A DNA stretch of 64,000 bases from Enterobacter kobei (GCF_018323985.1 NZ_AP024590.1:2170001-2234000), one strand, 5' to 3'; positions 23,696 to 33,254 are shown, counted from the stretch's first letter. The notes: a model not told the origin generated them from the sequence alone. Translations and numbers: made by a program.

Positions 23696-26293
23696 ATGGG
23701 TAAAGCACTCGTCATCGTTGAGTCCCCGGCAAAAGCCAAAACGATCAATAAGTATCTGGGTAATGACTACGTGGTGAAATCCAGCGTCGGTCATATCCGC
23801 GATCTGCCGACCAGTGGCTCAGCACCCAAAAAGAGCGCCGACTCCGCCACCACCAAAACGGCCAAGAAGCCTAAAAAGGATGAACGTGGCGCGCTGGTCA
23901 ATCGCATGGGCGTGGACCCATGGAACGAATGGGATGCACGTTATGAAGTGCTTCCTGGCAAAGAAAAAGTCGTTGCCGAACTGAAAGCCATCGCTGAAAA
24001 AGCGGACCATATCTATCTCGCAACCGACCTTGACCGCGAAGGGGAAGCCATTGCCTGGCACCTGCGGGAAGTGATCGGGGGCGATGACTCACGCTACAGC
24101 CGCGTGGTGTTTAACGAAATCACCAAAAACGCCATTCAGCAGGCGTTTGAAAAGCCGGGTGAACTGAATATCGACCGTGTAAATGCTCAACAGGCGCGCC
24201 GCTTTGTGGATCGCGTGGTGGGTTACATGGTGTCGCCATTGCTGTGGAAAAAGATTGCCCGTGGCCTGTCTGCCGGACGCGTACAGTCAGTAGCCGTGCG
24301 CCTGGTCGTCGAGCGTGAGCGTGAGATTAAAGCGTTCGTCCCGGAAGAGTTCTGGGAAATAGACGCTAACGTCACCACGCCTGCCGGCGATGCGCTGCCG
24401 TTACAGGTGACACACCAGAACGATAAGCCATTCCGTCCGGTTAACCGCGATCAGACCATGTCGGCAGTCAGCCTGCTGGAAAAAGCGCGCTATACCGTAA
24501 CGGATCGCGAAGATAAGCCCACCAGCAGCAAGCCTGGTGCGCCTTTTATTACCTCGACACTCCAGCAGGCGGCCAGTACGCGCCTGGGCTTTGGCGTGAA
24601 GAAAACCATGATGATGGCGCAGCGTCTGTATGAAGCGGGCCACATTACTTACATGCGTACCGACTCCACTAACCTGAGTCAGGATGCTGTCAGCATGGTG
24701 CGCGGCTATATCACTGACAATTTCGGCAAAAAATACCTGCCGGAAAGTGCTAATCAGTACGCCAGCAAAGAAAACTCGCAGGAAGCGCACGAAGCGATCC
24801 GTCCTTCCGACGTAGCAGTCCTGGCGGAGTCCCTGAAGGATATGGAAGCCGATGCGCAGAAACTGTACCAGCTAATCTGGCGTCAGTTTGTCGCCTGTCA
24901 GATGACACCAGCGCAGTACGACTCCACCACGCTGACCGTTGAAGCGGGCGATTTCCGCCTCAAGGCGCGTGGCCGCACGCTGCGTTTTGATGGCTGGACG
25001 AAGGTGATGCCACAGCTGCGCAAGGGCGATGAAGACCGTACGCTGCCAGCCGTCAATAAAGGCGATGTGGTATCGCTGGTTGAACTGGTTCCGGCGCAGC
25101 ACTTTACCAAGCCGCCTGCGCGTTTTAGCGAAGCGTCACTGGTTAAAGAGCTGGAAAAGCGCGGTATCGGCCGCCCGTCCACCTATGCGTCGATCATCTC
25201 GACCATTCAGGATCGTGGTTATGTCCGTGTCGAAAACCGTCGTTTCTACGCCGAGAAAATGGGTGAGATCGTCACCGATCGTCTGGAAGAGAACTTCCGC
25301 GAGCTGATGAACTACGATTTCACCGCGCAGATGGAAAGCAGCCTTGACCAGGTCGCCAACCACGAAGCCGAATGGAAAGGCGTGCTGGATAACTTCTTTA
25401 CCGACTTCACCGGTCAGCTTGAAAAAGCCGAAAAAGATCCGGAAGAGGGCGGGATGCGTCCTAATCAGATGGTACTGACCAGTATTGACTGTCCGACCTG
25501 TGGCCGCAAAATGGGTATCCGTACTGCCAGCACGGGCGTGTTCCTCGGCTGTTCCGGCTATGCGTTGCCGCCGAAAGAGCGTTGCAAAACCACCATTAAC
25601 CTGGTACCGGAAAACGAAGTCCTCAACGTGCTGGAAGGCGACGATGCCGAAACGAACGCCCTGCGTGCTAAACGCCGCTGCGTGAAATGCGGCACCGCCA
25701 TGGACAGCTATCTGATCGATCCTAAACGTAAGCTGCATGTCTGTGGTAACAACCCGACCTGCGATGGCTACGAAATCGAAGAGGGTGAGTTCCGCATCAA
25801 AGGCTATGACGGCCCAATCGTTGAATGCGAAAAATGTGGTTCTGAAATGCACCTGAAAATGGGGCGTTTTGGTAAGTACATGGCCTGCACCAACGAGGAG
25901 TGCAAAAACACGCGTAAGATCCTGCGTAATGGCGAAGTTGCACCACCGAAAGAAGATCCGGTGCCGTTGCCTGAACTGCAGTGTGAAAAATCTGACGCGT
26001 ATTTTGTGCTGCGTGACGGTGCGGCAGGGGTCTTCCTTGCAGCTAACACCTTCCCGAAATCACGTGAAACCCGCGCGCCGCTGGTGGAAGAGCTGCATCG
26101 CTTCCGCGATCGTCTGCCGGAAAAACTGCGTTATCTGGCCGATGCGCCGGTCGCCGATCCGGAAGGCAATAAAGCGGTAGTGCGCTTTAGCCGCAAAACC
26201 AAACAGCAGTACGTTTCTGCCGAGAAAGACGGCAAAGCGACGGGCTGGTCCGCCTTCTTCATCGACGGAAAATGGGTGGAAGGTAAGAAATAA
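23696..26293 (+). CDS. topA: DNA topoisomerase I
   Basis: Relaxes negatively supercoiled DNA by transient single-strand breaks. It has a Toprim domain at the N-terminus (IVESPAKAKTINKYLG and the acidic DLDREGEA at 111-118), the catalytic Tyr319 in GHITYMRTDS, and three C-terminal four-Cys zinc-binding repeats (starting CPTCGRKMG, CVKCGTAMD and CEKCGSEMH) plus a basic tail. It has 865 residues, as E. coli. The ATG at 23696 is preferred to a GTG two codons earlier because TAAAGGTGAAT is its SD. Confidence 0.98.
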   Translation: MGKALVIVESPAKAKTINKYLGNDYVVKSSVGHIRDLPTSGSAPKKSADSATTKTAKKPKKDERGALVNRMGVDPWNEWDARYEVLPGKEKVVAELKAIAEKADHIYLATDLDREGEAIAWHLREVIGGDDSRYSRVVFNEITKNAIQQAFEKPGELNIDRVNAQQARRFVDRVVGYMVSPLLWKKIARGLSAGRVQSVAVRLVVEREREIKAFVPEEFWEIDANVTTPAGDALPLQVTHQNDKPFRPVNRDQTMSAVSLLEKARYTVTDREDKPTSSKPGAPFITSTLQQAASTRLGFGVKKTMMMAQRLYEAGHITYMRTDSTNLSQDAVSMVRGYITDNFGKKYLPESANQYASKENSQEAHEAIRPSDVAVLAESLKDMEADAQKLYQLIWRQFVACQMTPAQYDSTTLTVEAGDFRLKARGRTLRFDGWTKVMPQLRKGDEDRTLPAVNKGDVVSLVELVPAQHFTKPPARFSEASLVKELEKRGIGRPSTYASIISTIQDRGYVRVENRRFYAEKMGEIVTDRLEENFRELMNYDFTAQMESSLDQVANHEAEWKGVLDNFFTDFTGQLEKAEKDPEEGGMRPNQMVLTSIDCPTCGRKMGIRTASTGVFLGCSGYALPPKERCKTTINLVPENEVLNVLEGDDAETNALRAKRRCVKCGTAMDSYLIDPKRKLHVCGNNPTCDGYEIEEGEFRIKGYDGPIVECEKCGSEMHLKMGRFGKYMACTNEECKNTRKILRNGEVAPPKEDPVPLPELQCEKSDAYFVLRDGAAGVFLAANTFPKSRETRAPLVEELHRFRDRLPEKLRYLADAPVADPEGNKAVVRFSRKTKQQYVSAEKDGKATGWSAFFIDGKWVEGKK

Positions 26294-26314
26294 TTTACTG
26301 CGCGTTCTCCCTGC

Positions 26315-26340
26315 AAGGGCCGGATATCCGGCCCTTTTTT
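26315..26340 (+). terminator. topA terminator
   Basis: Arms AAGGGCCGG and CCGGCCCTT with loop ATAT, followed by a T-run. Confidence 0.9.
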
Positions 26341-26470
26341 GTTGCTTATAATTTTGCGATCGTGGCTATACAGATCCGGCATTAATGATATAGTGGTTAT
26401 AGTTAAGTGATTTCTTATTATTAAATCGTCTTAAACGATTGCTCGTCAGCGCTCAACCGGATGGTCCGTC

Positions 26471-27445
26471 ATGAAACTACAGCAGCTTCGTTATATCGTT
26501 GAGGTGGTGAACCACAACCTTAATGTCTCCTCTACGGCTGAGGGGCTCTATACGTCACAACCCGGCATCAGCAAGCAGGTTCGCATGCTGGAAGATGAGC
26601 TGGGGATCCAGATTTTTGCCCGTAGTGGGAAACATCTTACCCAGGTCACGCCCGCAGGCCAGGAGATCATTCGCATTGCCCGTGAAGTGCTCTCCAAGGT
26701 CGATGCCATCAAATCGGTAGCAGGGGAGCATACCTGGCCGGATAAAGGCTCGCTCTATGTGGCGACCACCCACACACAGGCACGCTACGCGCTACCGGGT
26801 GTTATCAAAGGCTTTATCGAGCGTTATCCACGCGTATCGCTGCACATGCATCAGGGTTCCCCCACGCAGATTGCAGAAGCGGTATCCAAGGGCAACGCCG
26901 ATTTTGCGATCGCCACTGAAGCGCTGCATCTGTATGACGATCTGGTGATGCTGCCGTGCTACCACTGGAACCGTTCTATTGTGGTCACGCCCGATCACCC
27001 GCTGGCAGGCAAGCAGTCGGTCAGCATTGAAGAGCTGGCGCAGTACCCGCTGGTCACCTATACCTTTGGCTTTACCGGACGCTCAGAGCTGGATACGGCT
27101 TTTAATCGTGCCGGGCTGACGCCGCGCATTGTTTTTACCGCTACCGATGCTGATGTGATCAAAACTTACGTGCGGCTGGGGCTGGGCGTCGGGGTGATCG
27201 CCAGTATGGCGGTTGACCCGGTATCGGATCCGGATCTGGTTAAACTGGATGCGCAGGGGGTGTTCAGTCACAGCACGACCAAAATTGGCTTCCGCCGCAG
27301 CACCTTTTTGCGCAGTTATATGTATGATTTTATTCAACGCTTTGCGCCGCATTTAACCCGCGATGTGGTCGATACCGCCGTGGCGTTGCGTTCAAATGAC
27401 GATATTGAAGCGATGTTCCAGGACATTAAATTGCCGGAAAAATAA
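26471..27445 (+). CDS. cysB: LysR-type master regulator of sulfur assimilation CysB
   Basis: Activates cysteine biosynthesis and sulfate uptake with N-acetylserine as inducer and represses itself. Its 324 residues equal E. coli CysB. The N-terminal winged helix-turn-helix is at residues 2-60 (LQQLRYIVEVVNHNLNVS to TSQPGISKQVRMLE), then the periplasmic-binding-protein-like effector domain. A well-formed terminator follows. yciW, a known CysB-regulated gene in E. coli, lies at 42604. Confidence 0.98.
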   Translation: MKLQQLRYIVEVVNHNLNVSSTAEGLYTSQPGISKQVRMLEDELGIQIFARSGKHLTQVTPAGQEIIRIAREVLSKVDAIKSVAGEHTWPDKGSLYVATTHTQARYALPGVIKGFIERYPRVSLHMHQGSPTQIAEAVSKGNADFAIATEALHLYDDLVMLPCYHWNRSIVVTPDHPLAGKQSVSIEELAQYPLVTYTFGFTGRSELDTAFNRAGLTPRIVFTATDADVIKTYVRLGLGVGVIASMAVDPVSDPDLVKLDAQGVFSHSTTKIGFRRSTFLRSYMYDFIQRFAPHLTRDVVDTAVALRSNDDIEAMFQDIKLPEK

Positions 27446-27452
27446 TACCTGT

Positions 27453-27485
27453 CGGTATCTTCCCGCCCGGGAAGATACCGTTTTT
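27453..27485 (+). terminator. cysB terminator
   Basis: A perfect 13-bp stem (CGGTATCTTCCCG and its complement) with a two-base loop and TTTTT. Confidence 0.93.
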
Positions 27486-27783
27486 ATGTCTTAAAGCTAA
27501 ATTAGAATTATCATCATCTGCCCTAAGTTACATTTCCCCGAGTGATTCCCGTCACAACTTAACGCAAATACTGTCGTCTTTTCGCGACAAAAGTAGAAAG
27601 TAATTCCCGACCACGCAAACTTTATTCTTCAATTATTTATTTCCGATCAAAAGATTGAATATTTAACTGGAAATCATTGGTAAATTCGCTGGCTTTTTTC
27701 CTAAAGTTATTTTAGGATTTGTCTCATCTAGTGATTACTTATACCTATTGTTAGGTGTCGAAATGATAAGTGATGTCGATTGT
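27486..27783. other. AT-rich intergenic region before ymiA
   Basis: About 300 nt, very AT-rich, with no plausible gene. It presumably holds the promoter for ymiA-yciX. I see no confident operator. Confidence 0.4.
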
Positions 27784-27924
27784 GTGAGGTTAGCAATGCC
27801 ATCAGGTAGCGAAGAATCGCAAAGGGATCACGCGCTGAAACGCAAAGCCTGGCTGGCGGTGTTTCTTGGCTCAGCCCTGTTCTGGGTGGTTGTGGCAATG
27901 CTTGTGTGGAAATTCTGGGGTTGA
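27784..27924 (+). CDS. ymiA: YmiA, small membrane protein
   Basis: A 46-residue protein if the GTG at 27784 is used (E. coli length), 42 if the ATG at 27796 is used. A short hydrophilic N-terminus with KRKAWL is followed by one membrane segment (AVFLGSALFWVVVAMLVWKFWG). It is conserved at this place between cysB and acnA in enterobacteria; function unknown. Separated from yciX by two bases, so probably cotranscribed. Confidence 0.82.
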   Translation: MRLAMPSGSEESQRDHALKRKAWLAVFLGSALFWVVVAMLVWKFWG

Positions 27925-27926
27925 GC

Positions 27927-28097
27927 ATGGTGATTTCAGGGCAGTTCAGCACAGTGAAACCAGTATGTCAGTTGCGTGACAAGCCTCTGAATGCCAAAAA
28001 CGACACTGAGGTCCGTATTCCTGAGGAATGGGAACTCACCCCGCAGCAGCGCGCCTTTATTGAAACGTTCGCAGAAGACGAACCGAAAAAACAATAA
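27927..28097 (+). CDS. yciX: YciX, small conserved protein
   Basis: A 56-residue hydrophilic protein (MVISGQFSTVKPVCQLRDKP, then IPEEWELTPQQRAFIE). Function unknown. ATG at 27927 chosen; an earlier start lies within ymiA. It sits directly after ymiA, as in E. coli. Confidence 0.78.
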   Translation: MVISGQFSTVKPVCQLRDKPLNAKNDTEVRIPEEWELTPQQRAFIETFAEDEPKKQ

Positions 28098-28222
28098 TTT
28101 AACTATCAGCGTTGTCAGTGAATAACCGCAACGCGTTATGAACTTCTTAATAAATACACCACAGCAATAAAGAAACGGGTAACAACCCGGTATGGCGCTT
28201 GAATAATTCGTATGGTGTATAA

Positions 28223-28315
28223 ATGATAAATAATCTCAAATACTGGTCATGGATGGGCGCATTCTCAGTCTCAGTGATGTTCTGGGGACAACTGGTCTGG
28301 ATGATGGCTCACTAA
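28223..28315 (+). CDS. ymiC: YmiC-like 30-residue membrane peptide
   Basis: A 30-residue reading frame starting MINNLKYWSWMGAF and ending LVWMMAH, almost entirely one hydrophobic helix with several Trp. Position between yciX and acnA and the MINNLKYWSWMGAF pattern fit the small protein YmiC of E. coli. There is only a weak SD (GGTGTATAA). It is followed at once by a strong terminator. Role unknown. Confidence 0.68.
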   Translation: MINNLKYWSWMGAFSVSVMFWGQLVWMMAH

Positions 28316-28321
28316 CCTCTC

Positions 28322-28347
28322 AAAAACCTCGCTTAAGCGGGGTTTTT
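28322..28347 (+). terminator. Terminator after ymiC
   Basis: AAAAACCTCGC-TTAA-GCGGGGTTTTTT hairpin with T-run, 6 nt after the ymiC stop. It separates the small-gene unit from the acnA promoter. Confidence 0.88.
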
Positions 28348-28437
28348 TGTTTTCCGCCCTCCAATGGTTTTACCTCTTTTATCAATTTGAGTTGTTATCA
28401 AAACGTTACAGCATGTTTGTGTTATCTTTAATACAGA

Positions 28438-28469
28438 CCCTGATGATAATCAGGGAATTGCAATCCCTG
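28438..28469 (+). promoter_or_regulatory. Overlapping inverted repeats just before the acnA start
   Basis: CCCTGAT-GATA-ATCAGGG (28438-28455) and CAGGGA-ATTGCAA-TCCCTG (28451-28469) share the middle arm, so two exclusive hairpins are possible. The SD AAGGAGGAG follows four bases later. If transcribed, this could tune acnA translation; if upstream of the start site it could be an operator. Inference. Confidence 0.5.
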
Positions 28470-28485
28470 TATTAAGGAGGAGCTT

Positions 28486-31161
28486 ATGTCGTCTACCCTA
28501 CGCGAAGCCAGTAAGGATACGTTACAGGCAGAGAATAAAACCTATCACTACTACAGCCTGCCACTGGCCGCCAAGGAACTGGGGGATATCTCCCGTCTGC
28601 CCAAGTCGTTAAAAGTCTTACTGGAAAACCTGCTGCGCTGGCAGGATGGCGATTCCGTCACGGAAGAGGACATTCATGCCCTCGCAGGCTGGCTGAAATC
28701 TGCCCATGCCGATCGTGAAATCGCTTATCGTCCCGCCCGCGTACTGATGCAGGATTTTACCGGTGTTCCCGCCGTTGTTGATCTTGCCGCCATGCGCGAA
28801 GCCGTCAAACGCCTCGGGGGCGATACCACCAAAGTCAATCCGCTGTCTCCCGTCGATCTGGTTATCGACCACTCCGTTACCGTCGATCATTTCGGTGACG
28901 ACGATGCCTTTGAAGAAAACGTCCGTCTGGAGATGGAGCGCAACCACGAGCGCTACGTATTCCTGCGCTGGGGTCAGCAGGCATTCAGCCGTTTCAGCGT
29001 TGTACCGCCTGGTACCGGCATCTGCCATCAGGTGAACCTGGAATATCTCGGCAAAGCCGTGTGGAGTGAACTACAGGATAAAGAGTGGATCGCCTATCCG
29101 GACACGCTGGTCGGCACGGATTCCCATACCACCATGATCAACGGCCTTGGCGTGCTTGGCTGGGGCGTGGGCGGTATCGAAGCGGAGGCCGCCATGCTCG
29201 GGCAGCCGGTATCGATGCTGATCCCGGATGTGGTGGGCTTTAAGCTTACCGGTAAACTGAGCGAAGGCATTACCGCCACCGACCTTGTGCTGACCGTCAC
29301 GCAGATGCTGCGTAAACACGGTGTGGTCGGTAAGTTTGTGGAATTCTACGGCGACGGTCTCGATTCATTACCGCTGGCCGACCGCGCAACCATCGCCAAC
29401 ATGGCACCGGAATATGGCGCCACCTGCGGTTTCTTCCCGATTGATGACGTGACGCTGGATTATATGCGCCTGAGCGGTCGTAGCGACGATCAGGTGGCAC
29501 TGGTGGAAGCCTATGCCAAAGCGCAGGGGATGTGGCGTCAGCCTGGCGATGAGCCGGTATTCACCAGCACTCTTGAACTGGATATGAGCACCGTCGAAGC
29601 CAGCCTTGCCGGCCCGAAACGTCCGCAGGATCGCGTTGCTCTCGGCGATGTACCGAAAGCCTTTGCCGCCAGCAGCGAGCTGGAACTCAATACCGCGCAG
29701 AAAGATCGTCAGCCGGTAGACTATGTGCTGAACGGTCATCAGTATCAGCTTCCTGACGGTGCGGTGGTAATCGCCGCGATCACCTCCTGTACTAACACCT
29801 CAAACCCGAGCGTGCTGATGGCGGCCGGTCTGCTGGCGAAAAAGGCCGTCACCCTGGGGCTGAAGCGTCAGCCGTGGGTCAAAGCCTCGCTGGCCCCTGG
29901 ATCCAAAGTGGTATCGGATTATCTCGCGCAGGCGCGCCTGACGCCGTATCTCGACGAGCTGGGCTTTAATCTGGTCGGCTACGGCTGTACCACCTGTATT
30001 GGTAACTCCGGTCCGTTGCCGGATCCTATCGAGCAGGCGATTAAAAAAGGCGATTTGACCGTCGGGGCCGTGCTCTCCGGTAACCGTAACTTTGAAGGTC
30101 GTATCCATCCGCTGGTGAAAACGAACTGGCTGGCGTCGCCGCCGCTGGTCGTAGCCTATGCGCTGGCGGGTAATATGAATATCAACCTCGCCACCGATCC
30201 GCTGGGCCACGATCGCAAAGGCGATCCGGTCTACCTGAAAGATATCTGGCCGAGCGGGCAGGAAATCGCCCGCGCGGTGGAGCAGGTGTCCACCGACATG
30301 TTCCGTAAAGAGTATGCGGAAGTCTTTGAAGGAACCGATGAATGGAAATCGATTAAAGTGGAAGCCTCCGATACTTACGGCTGGCAGTTTGACTCCACCT
30401 ATATCCGGTCGTCGCCCTTCTTCGAGGAGATGGAAGCTCAGCCGAAGCCGGTGCAGGATATTCAGGGCGCGCGCATTCTGGCGATGCTCGGCGATTCTGT
30501 CACTACTGACCATATCTCTCCGGCGGGCAGCATTAAAGCCGACAGCCCGGCGGGACGATACCTGCAAAACCATGGCGTGGAGCGTCGGGACTTTAACTCC
30601 TACGGTTCACGACGCGGTAACCATGAAGTGATGATGCGCGGCACCTTCGCCAATATCCGCATCCGCAACGAAATGGTGCCGGGTATCGAAGGGGGCATGA
30701 CGCGCCATCTACCGGGCAATGAAGTGATCTCCATCTATGATGCCGCTATGCGCTATCAGCAGGAGAGCACCCCGCTGGCGGTGGTGGCTGGTAAAGAATA
30801 CGGTTCCGGCTCCAGTCGCGACTGGGCAGCAAAAGGCCCGCGTCTGTTAGGGATCCGCGTGGTGATCGCCGAATCCTTCGAGCGTATTCACCGTTCTAAC
30901 CTGATCGGTATGGGCATTCTGCCGCTGGAATTCCCGCAGGGCGTCACGCGTAAGACGTTAGGACTGAGCGGGGAAGAACGGCTGGATGTGGAAGATCTGA
31001 CGGGGCTGAAACCAGGGGCGACGGTGCCGGTACGACTGACGCGCGCAGATGGTTCGCAGGAGGTTATTTCATGTCGCTGCCGTATTGATACGGCCACCGA
31101 GCTGACTTACTACCAGCACGGCGGGATCCTGCATTACGTGATCCGCAACATGCTGCACTGA
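28486..31161 (+). CDS. acnA: Aconitate hydratase A
   Basis: A stress- and stationary-phase aconitase interconverting citrate and isocitrate in the TCA and glyoxylate cycles; the apo-form binds mRNA in E. coli. It has 891 residues, as E. coli. [4Fe-4S] ligands are Cys435 (ITSCTNTS) and Cys501/Cys504 (YGCTTCIGNSG), with substrate-site motifs such as GTDSHTTMINGLG and the C-terminal swivel domain (GKEYGSGSSRDWAAKGP). Strong SD AAGGAGGAGCTT. Confidence 0.98.
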   Translation: MSSTLREASKDTLQAENKTYHYYSLPLAAKELGDISRLPKSLKVLLENLLRWQDGDSVTEEDIHALAGWLKSAHADREIAYRPARVLMQDFTGVPAVVDLAAMREAVKRLGGDTTKVNPLSPVDLVIDHSVTVDHFGDDDAFEENVRLEMERNHERYVFLRWGQQAFSRFSVVPPGTGICHQVNLEYLGKAVWSELQDKEWIAYPDTLVGTDSHTTMINGLGVLGWGVGGIEAEAAMLGQPVSMLIPDVVGFKLTGKLSEGITATDLVLTVTQMLRKHGVVGKFVEFYGDGLDSLPLADRATIANMAPEYGATCGFFPIDDVTLDYMRLSGRSDDQVALVEAYAKAQGMWRQPGDEPVFTSTLELDMSTVEASLAGPKRPQDRVALGDVPKAFAASSELELNTAQKDRQPVDYVLNGHQYQLPDGAVVIAAITSCTNTSNPSVLMAAGLLAKKAVTLGLKRQPWVKASLAPGSKVVSDYLAQARLTPYLDELGFNLVGYGCTTCIGNSGPLPDPIEQAIKKGDLTVGAVLSGNRNFEGRIHPLVKTNWLASPPLVVAYALAGNMNINLATDPLGHDRKGDPVYLKDIWPSGQEIARAVEQVSTDMFRKEYAEVFEGTDEWKSIKVEASDTYGWQFDSTYIRSSPFFEEMEAQPKPVQDIQGARILAMLGDSVTTDHISPAGSIKADSPAGRYLQNHGVERRDFNSYGSRRGNHEVMMRGTFANIRIRNEMVPGIEGGMTRHLPGNEVISIYDAAMRYQQESTPLAVVAGKEYGSGSSRDWAAKGPRLLGIRVVIAESFERIHRSNLIGMGILPLEFPQGVTRKTLGLSGEERLDVEDLTGLKPGATVPVRLTRADGSQEVISCRCRIDTATELTYYQHGGILHYVIRNMLH

Positions 31162-31171
31162 TAACCCTTCA

Positions 31172-31207
31172 AAAAAAGCCCGGCGACACTTACCGCCGGG
31201 CTTTTTT
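31172..31207. terminator. Bidirectional terminator between acnA and ribA
   Basis: Arms AAAAAAGCCCGGC and GCCGGGCTTTTTT around a 10-nt loop between convergent genes. Confidence 0.9.
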
Positions 31208-31208
31208 A

Positions 31209-31796
31209 TTAATCCAGCAAATGACCCATTTTCGCGGCCTTGGTATCAAGGTAATGCGCGTTTTTCGGGTTACGTCCGACAATCAGCGGTACGCGTTCAA
31301 CAATATTAATTCCCGCTTCGGTGAGGATCTCCACCTTGCGCGGATTGTTGGTCAGCAAACGCACTTCGTCCACGCCCAGCAGTTTAAACATGTCCGCGCA
31401 CAGCGTGAAATCACGTTCATCGGCGGCAAAGCCAAGCTGATGGTTCGCTTCTACGGTGTCGTAACCCTGATCCTGTAGCGCGTAAGCGCGGATTTTATTC
31501 AGCAGCCCAATATTACGGCCTTCCTGACGATGATAAAGCAGGATGCCGCGACCTTCTTCCGCAATGTGTGACAGCGCCGCTTCCAGCTGAAAACCGCAGT
31601 CACAGCGCAGGCTGAATAACGCATCGCCGGTCAGGCATTCGGAATGGACGCGTGCAAGCACCGGTGTCTGACCCGAAATGTCGCCAAAGACCAGCGCAAC
31701 ATGGTCCTGCCCGGTTGCCAGTTCTTCAAAACCCACCATCAGGAAATCGCCCCATGGGGTTGGCAGTTTGGCTTCTGCCACACGTTTAAGCTGCAT
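31209..31796 (-). CDS. ribA: GTP cyclohydrolase II
   Basis: First enzyme of riboflavin synthesis; opens GTP, releasing formate and pyrophosphate. Zinc ligands Cys54, Cys65 and Cys67 (HSECLTGDALFSLRCDCG) are at canonical positions, and RQEGRNIGL carries the catalytic Arg region. It has 195 residues (E. coli 196). It stands alone on the minus strand, divergent from pgpB. Confidence 0.97.
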   Translation of the reverse strand: MQLKRVAEAKLPTPWGDFLMVGFEELATGQDHVALVFGDISGQTPVLARVHSECLTGDALFSLRCDCGFQLEAALSHIAEEGRGILLYHRQEGRNIGLLNKIRAYALQDQGYDTVEANHQLGFAADERDFTLCADMFKLLGVDEVRLLTNNPRKVEILTEAGINIVERVPLIVGRNPKNAHYLDTKAAKMGHLLD

Positions 31797-31996
31797 GTGA
31801 TTCTCCGGATTTATTCTGGCACCTGTCGTGCCTTGTCGCCCTCAGGCTTTCATTCTGCACTTATTTTGCCACAAGGCGGCCAACTTCTCTAATTACGTCA
31901 ACGGGCTGTAAAGATTAAGCGCACAAATCCGTCACTCCTGCCGGTAATGTCATTTTTCAGTTACTATTGTTCGGCTTATCACATTAAGGAGAAGAC

Positions 31997-32758
31997 ATGC
32001 TGGCGATTGTAAAGCGCACCATGGCGGGTGTGGGAATACTGCTGATTATGCCGTTGATTGTCTGGGGATCCGGCTGGCAGTGGACGCCAGGTAACAACAG
32101 CGCATGGCTAAAAGCGCTCTACTGGGTGACGGAAACCGTCACGCAGCCATGGGGAATTATTACGCATGTTCTGCTCTGCGGCTGGTTTTTATGGTGCCTG
32201 CGATTCCGGCTGAAAGCGGCGCTGATGCTTTTCCTGATCCTCGCCGCTGCGATCTTAATCGGGCAGGGCGTGAAATCCTGGGTGAAGGATCGGGTGCAGG
32301 AGCCGCGGCCCTTTGTGATCTGGCTTGAAAAAACTCACGATATTCCGGTTGATGAGTTCTACACTTTAAAACGTAAGGAACGCGGGCATCTGGTTAAAGA
32401 GCAACTTAAGGGTGAAGAGAACATTCCGGCGTTCCTGCGTAAACACTGGCAGAAAGAGACCGGGTTTGCCTTCCCGTCGGGTCACACCATGTTTGCTGCA
32501 AGCTGGGCACTGCTCGGTGTCGGGCTGTTGTGGCCACGCCGACGCACTGTCACGATTGCCGTGCTACTGGTCTGGGCGACGGCGGTGATGGGCAGTCGTA
32601 TGTTGTTGGGGATGCACTGGCCGCGCGATCTGGTGGTCGCCACGCTGATTTCCGGGCTGCTGGTGACGTTCGCCACCCTGCTGGCACAGCGAATTTGCGG
32701 ACCATTAACGCCGCCCGTGGAAGAAAAGAAAGAGATCGCCGACCGCGAAGAGGATTAA
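31997..32758 (+). CDS. pgpB: Phosphatidylglycerophosphatase B / undecaprenyl-pyrophosphatase
   Basis: An inner-membrane PAP2-family phosphatase acting on PGP, phosphatidate and undecaprenyl pyrophosphate. The three PAP2 motifs are visible: KSWVKDRVQEPRP, FPSGHTMF, and SRMLLGMHWPRD with the catalytic His. Six hydrophobic segments are readable. It has 253 residues (E. coli 254). Confidence 0.96.
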   Translation: MLAIVKRTMAGVGILLIMPLIVWGSGWQWTPGNNSAWLKALYWVTETVTQPWGIITHVLLCGWFLWCLRFRLKAALMLFLILAAAILIGQGVKSWVKDRVQEPRPFVIWLEKTHDIPVDEFYTLKRKERGHLVKEQLKGEENIPAFLRKHWQKETGFAFPSGHTMFAASWALLGVGLLWPRRRTVTIAVLLVWATAVMGSRMLLGMHWPRDLVVATLISGLLVTFATLLAQRICGPLTPPVEEKKEIADREED

Positions 32759-32939
32759 CACAGCGACGCACCTGATGGGTTAACCGGTGCAGAGGGTTGA
32801 AATCGCCAATTTTGCCCGCAAATCCATCAGGTCACTCGCTTTTCCATTTCGTCCAGGTCGCGAAAATGGTAGGTTATAAGGCTGGATGCAGTCAGTTGAA
32901 CAGAATTTATTCGCTCCACTCCACATAACGGGACGTAAT

Positions 32940-33248
32940 GTGAAATATTTACTCATTTTCTTACTGGTGTTAGCGATTTTTGTCATTTCGATCACACTGG
33001 GTGCGCAGAACGATCAGCTTGTCACATTCAATTATTTGCTGGCGCAGGGTGAATTCCGTATTTCCACGCTGCTGGCGTGTCTGTTTGCCGCAGGCTTTGT
33101 GATTGGCTGGCTGGTATGCGGCCTGTTCTGGCTGCGTGTGCGTGTTTCTCTGGTGCGCGCGGAACGAAAAATTAAACGACTTGAACATCAGCTTGCCCCC
33201 GCAAACGACGTTCCTGTAACGACTGGCACGCCGACCGTCAAGGAATAA
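32940..33248 (+). CDS. lapA: Lipopolysaccharide assembly protein A (YciS)
   Basis: A small inner-membrane protein (102 residues) with two membrane helices (about 2-22 and 43-66) and a basic coiled-coil tail. It works with LapB to control LPS synthesis through FtsH-dependent turnover of LpxC. I chose the GTG at 32940 because it gives the E. coli length and start pattern (xKYLLIFLLVLAIFVIS); an ATG 18 codons upstream adds unconserved residues. Six nt separate it from lapB. Confidence 0.93.
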   Translation: MKYLLIFLLVLAIFVISITLGAQNDQLVTFNYLLAQGEFRISTLLACLFAAGFVIGWLVCGLFWLRVRVSLVRAERKIKRLEHQLAPANDVPVTTGTPTVKE

Positions 33249-33254
33249 GATTAT

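Noticed and set aside
25136..25852. 238-codon minus-strand open frame opposite topA
   Set aside because: A shadow frame inside topA; no independent support.
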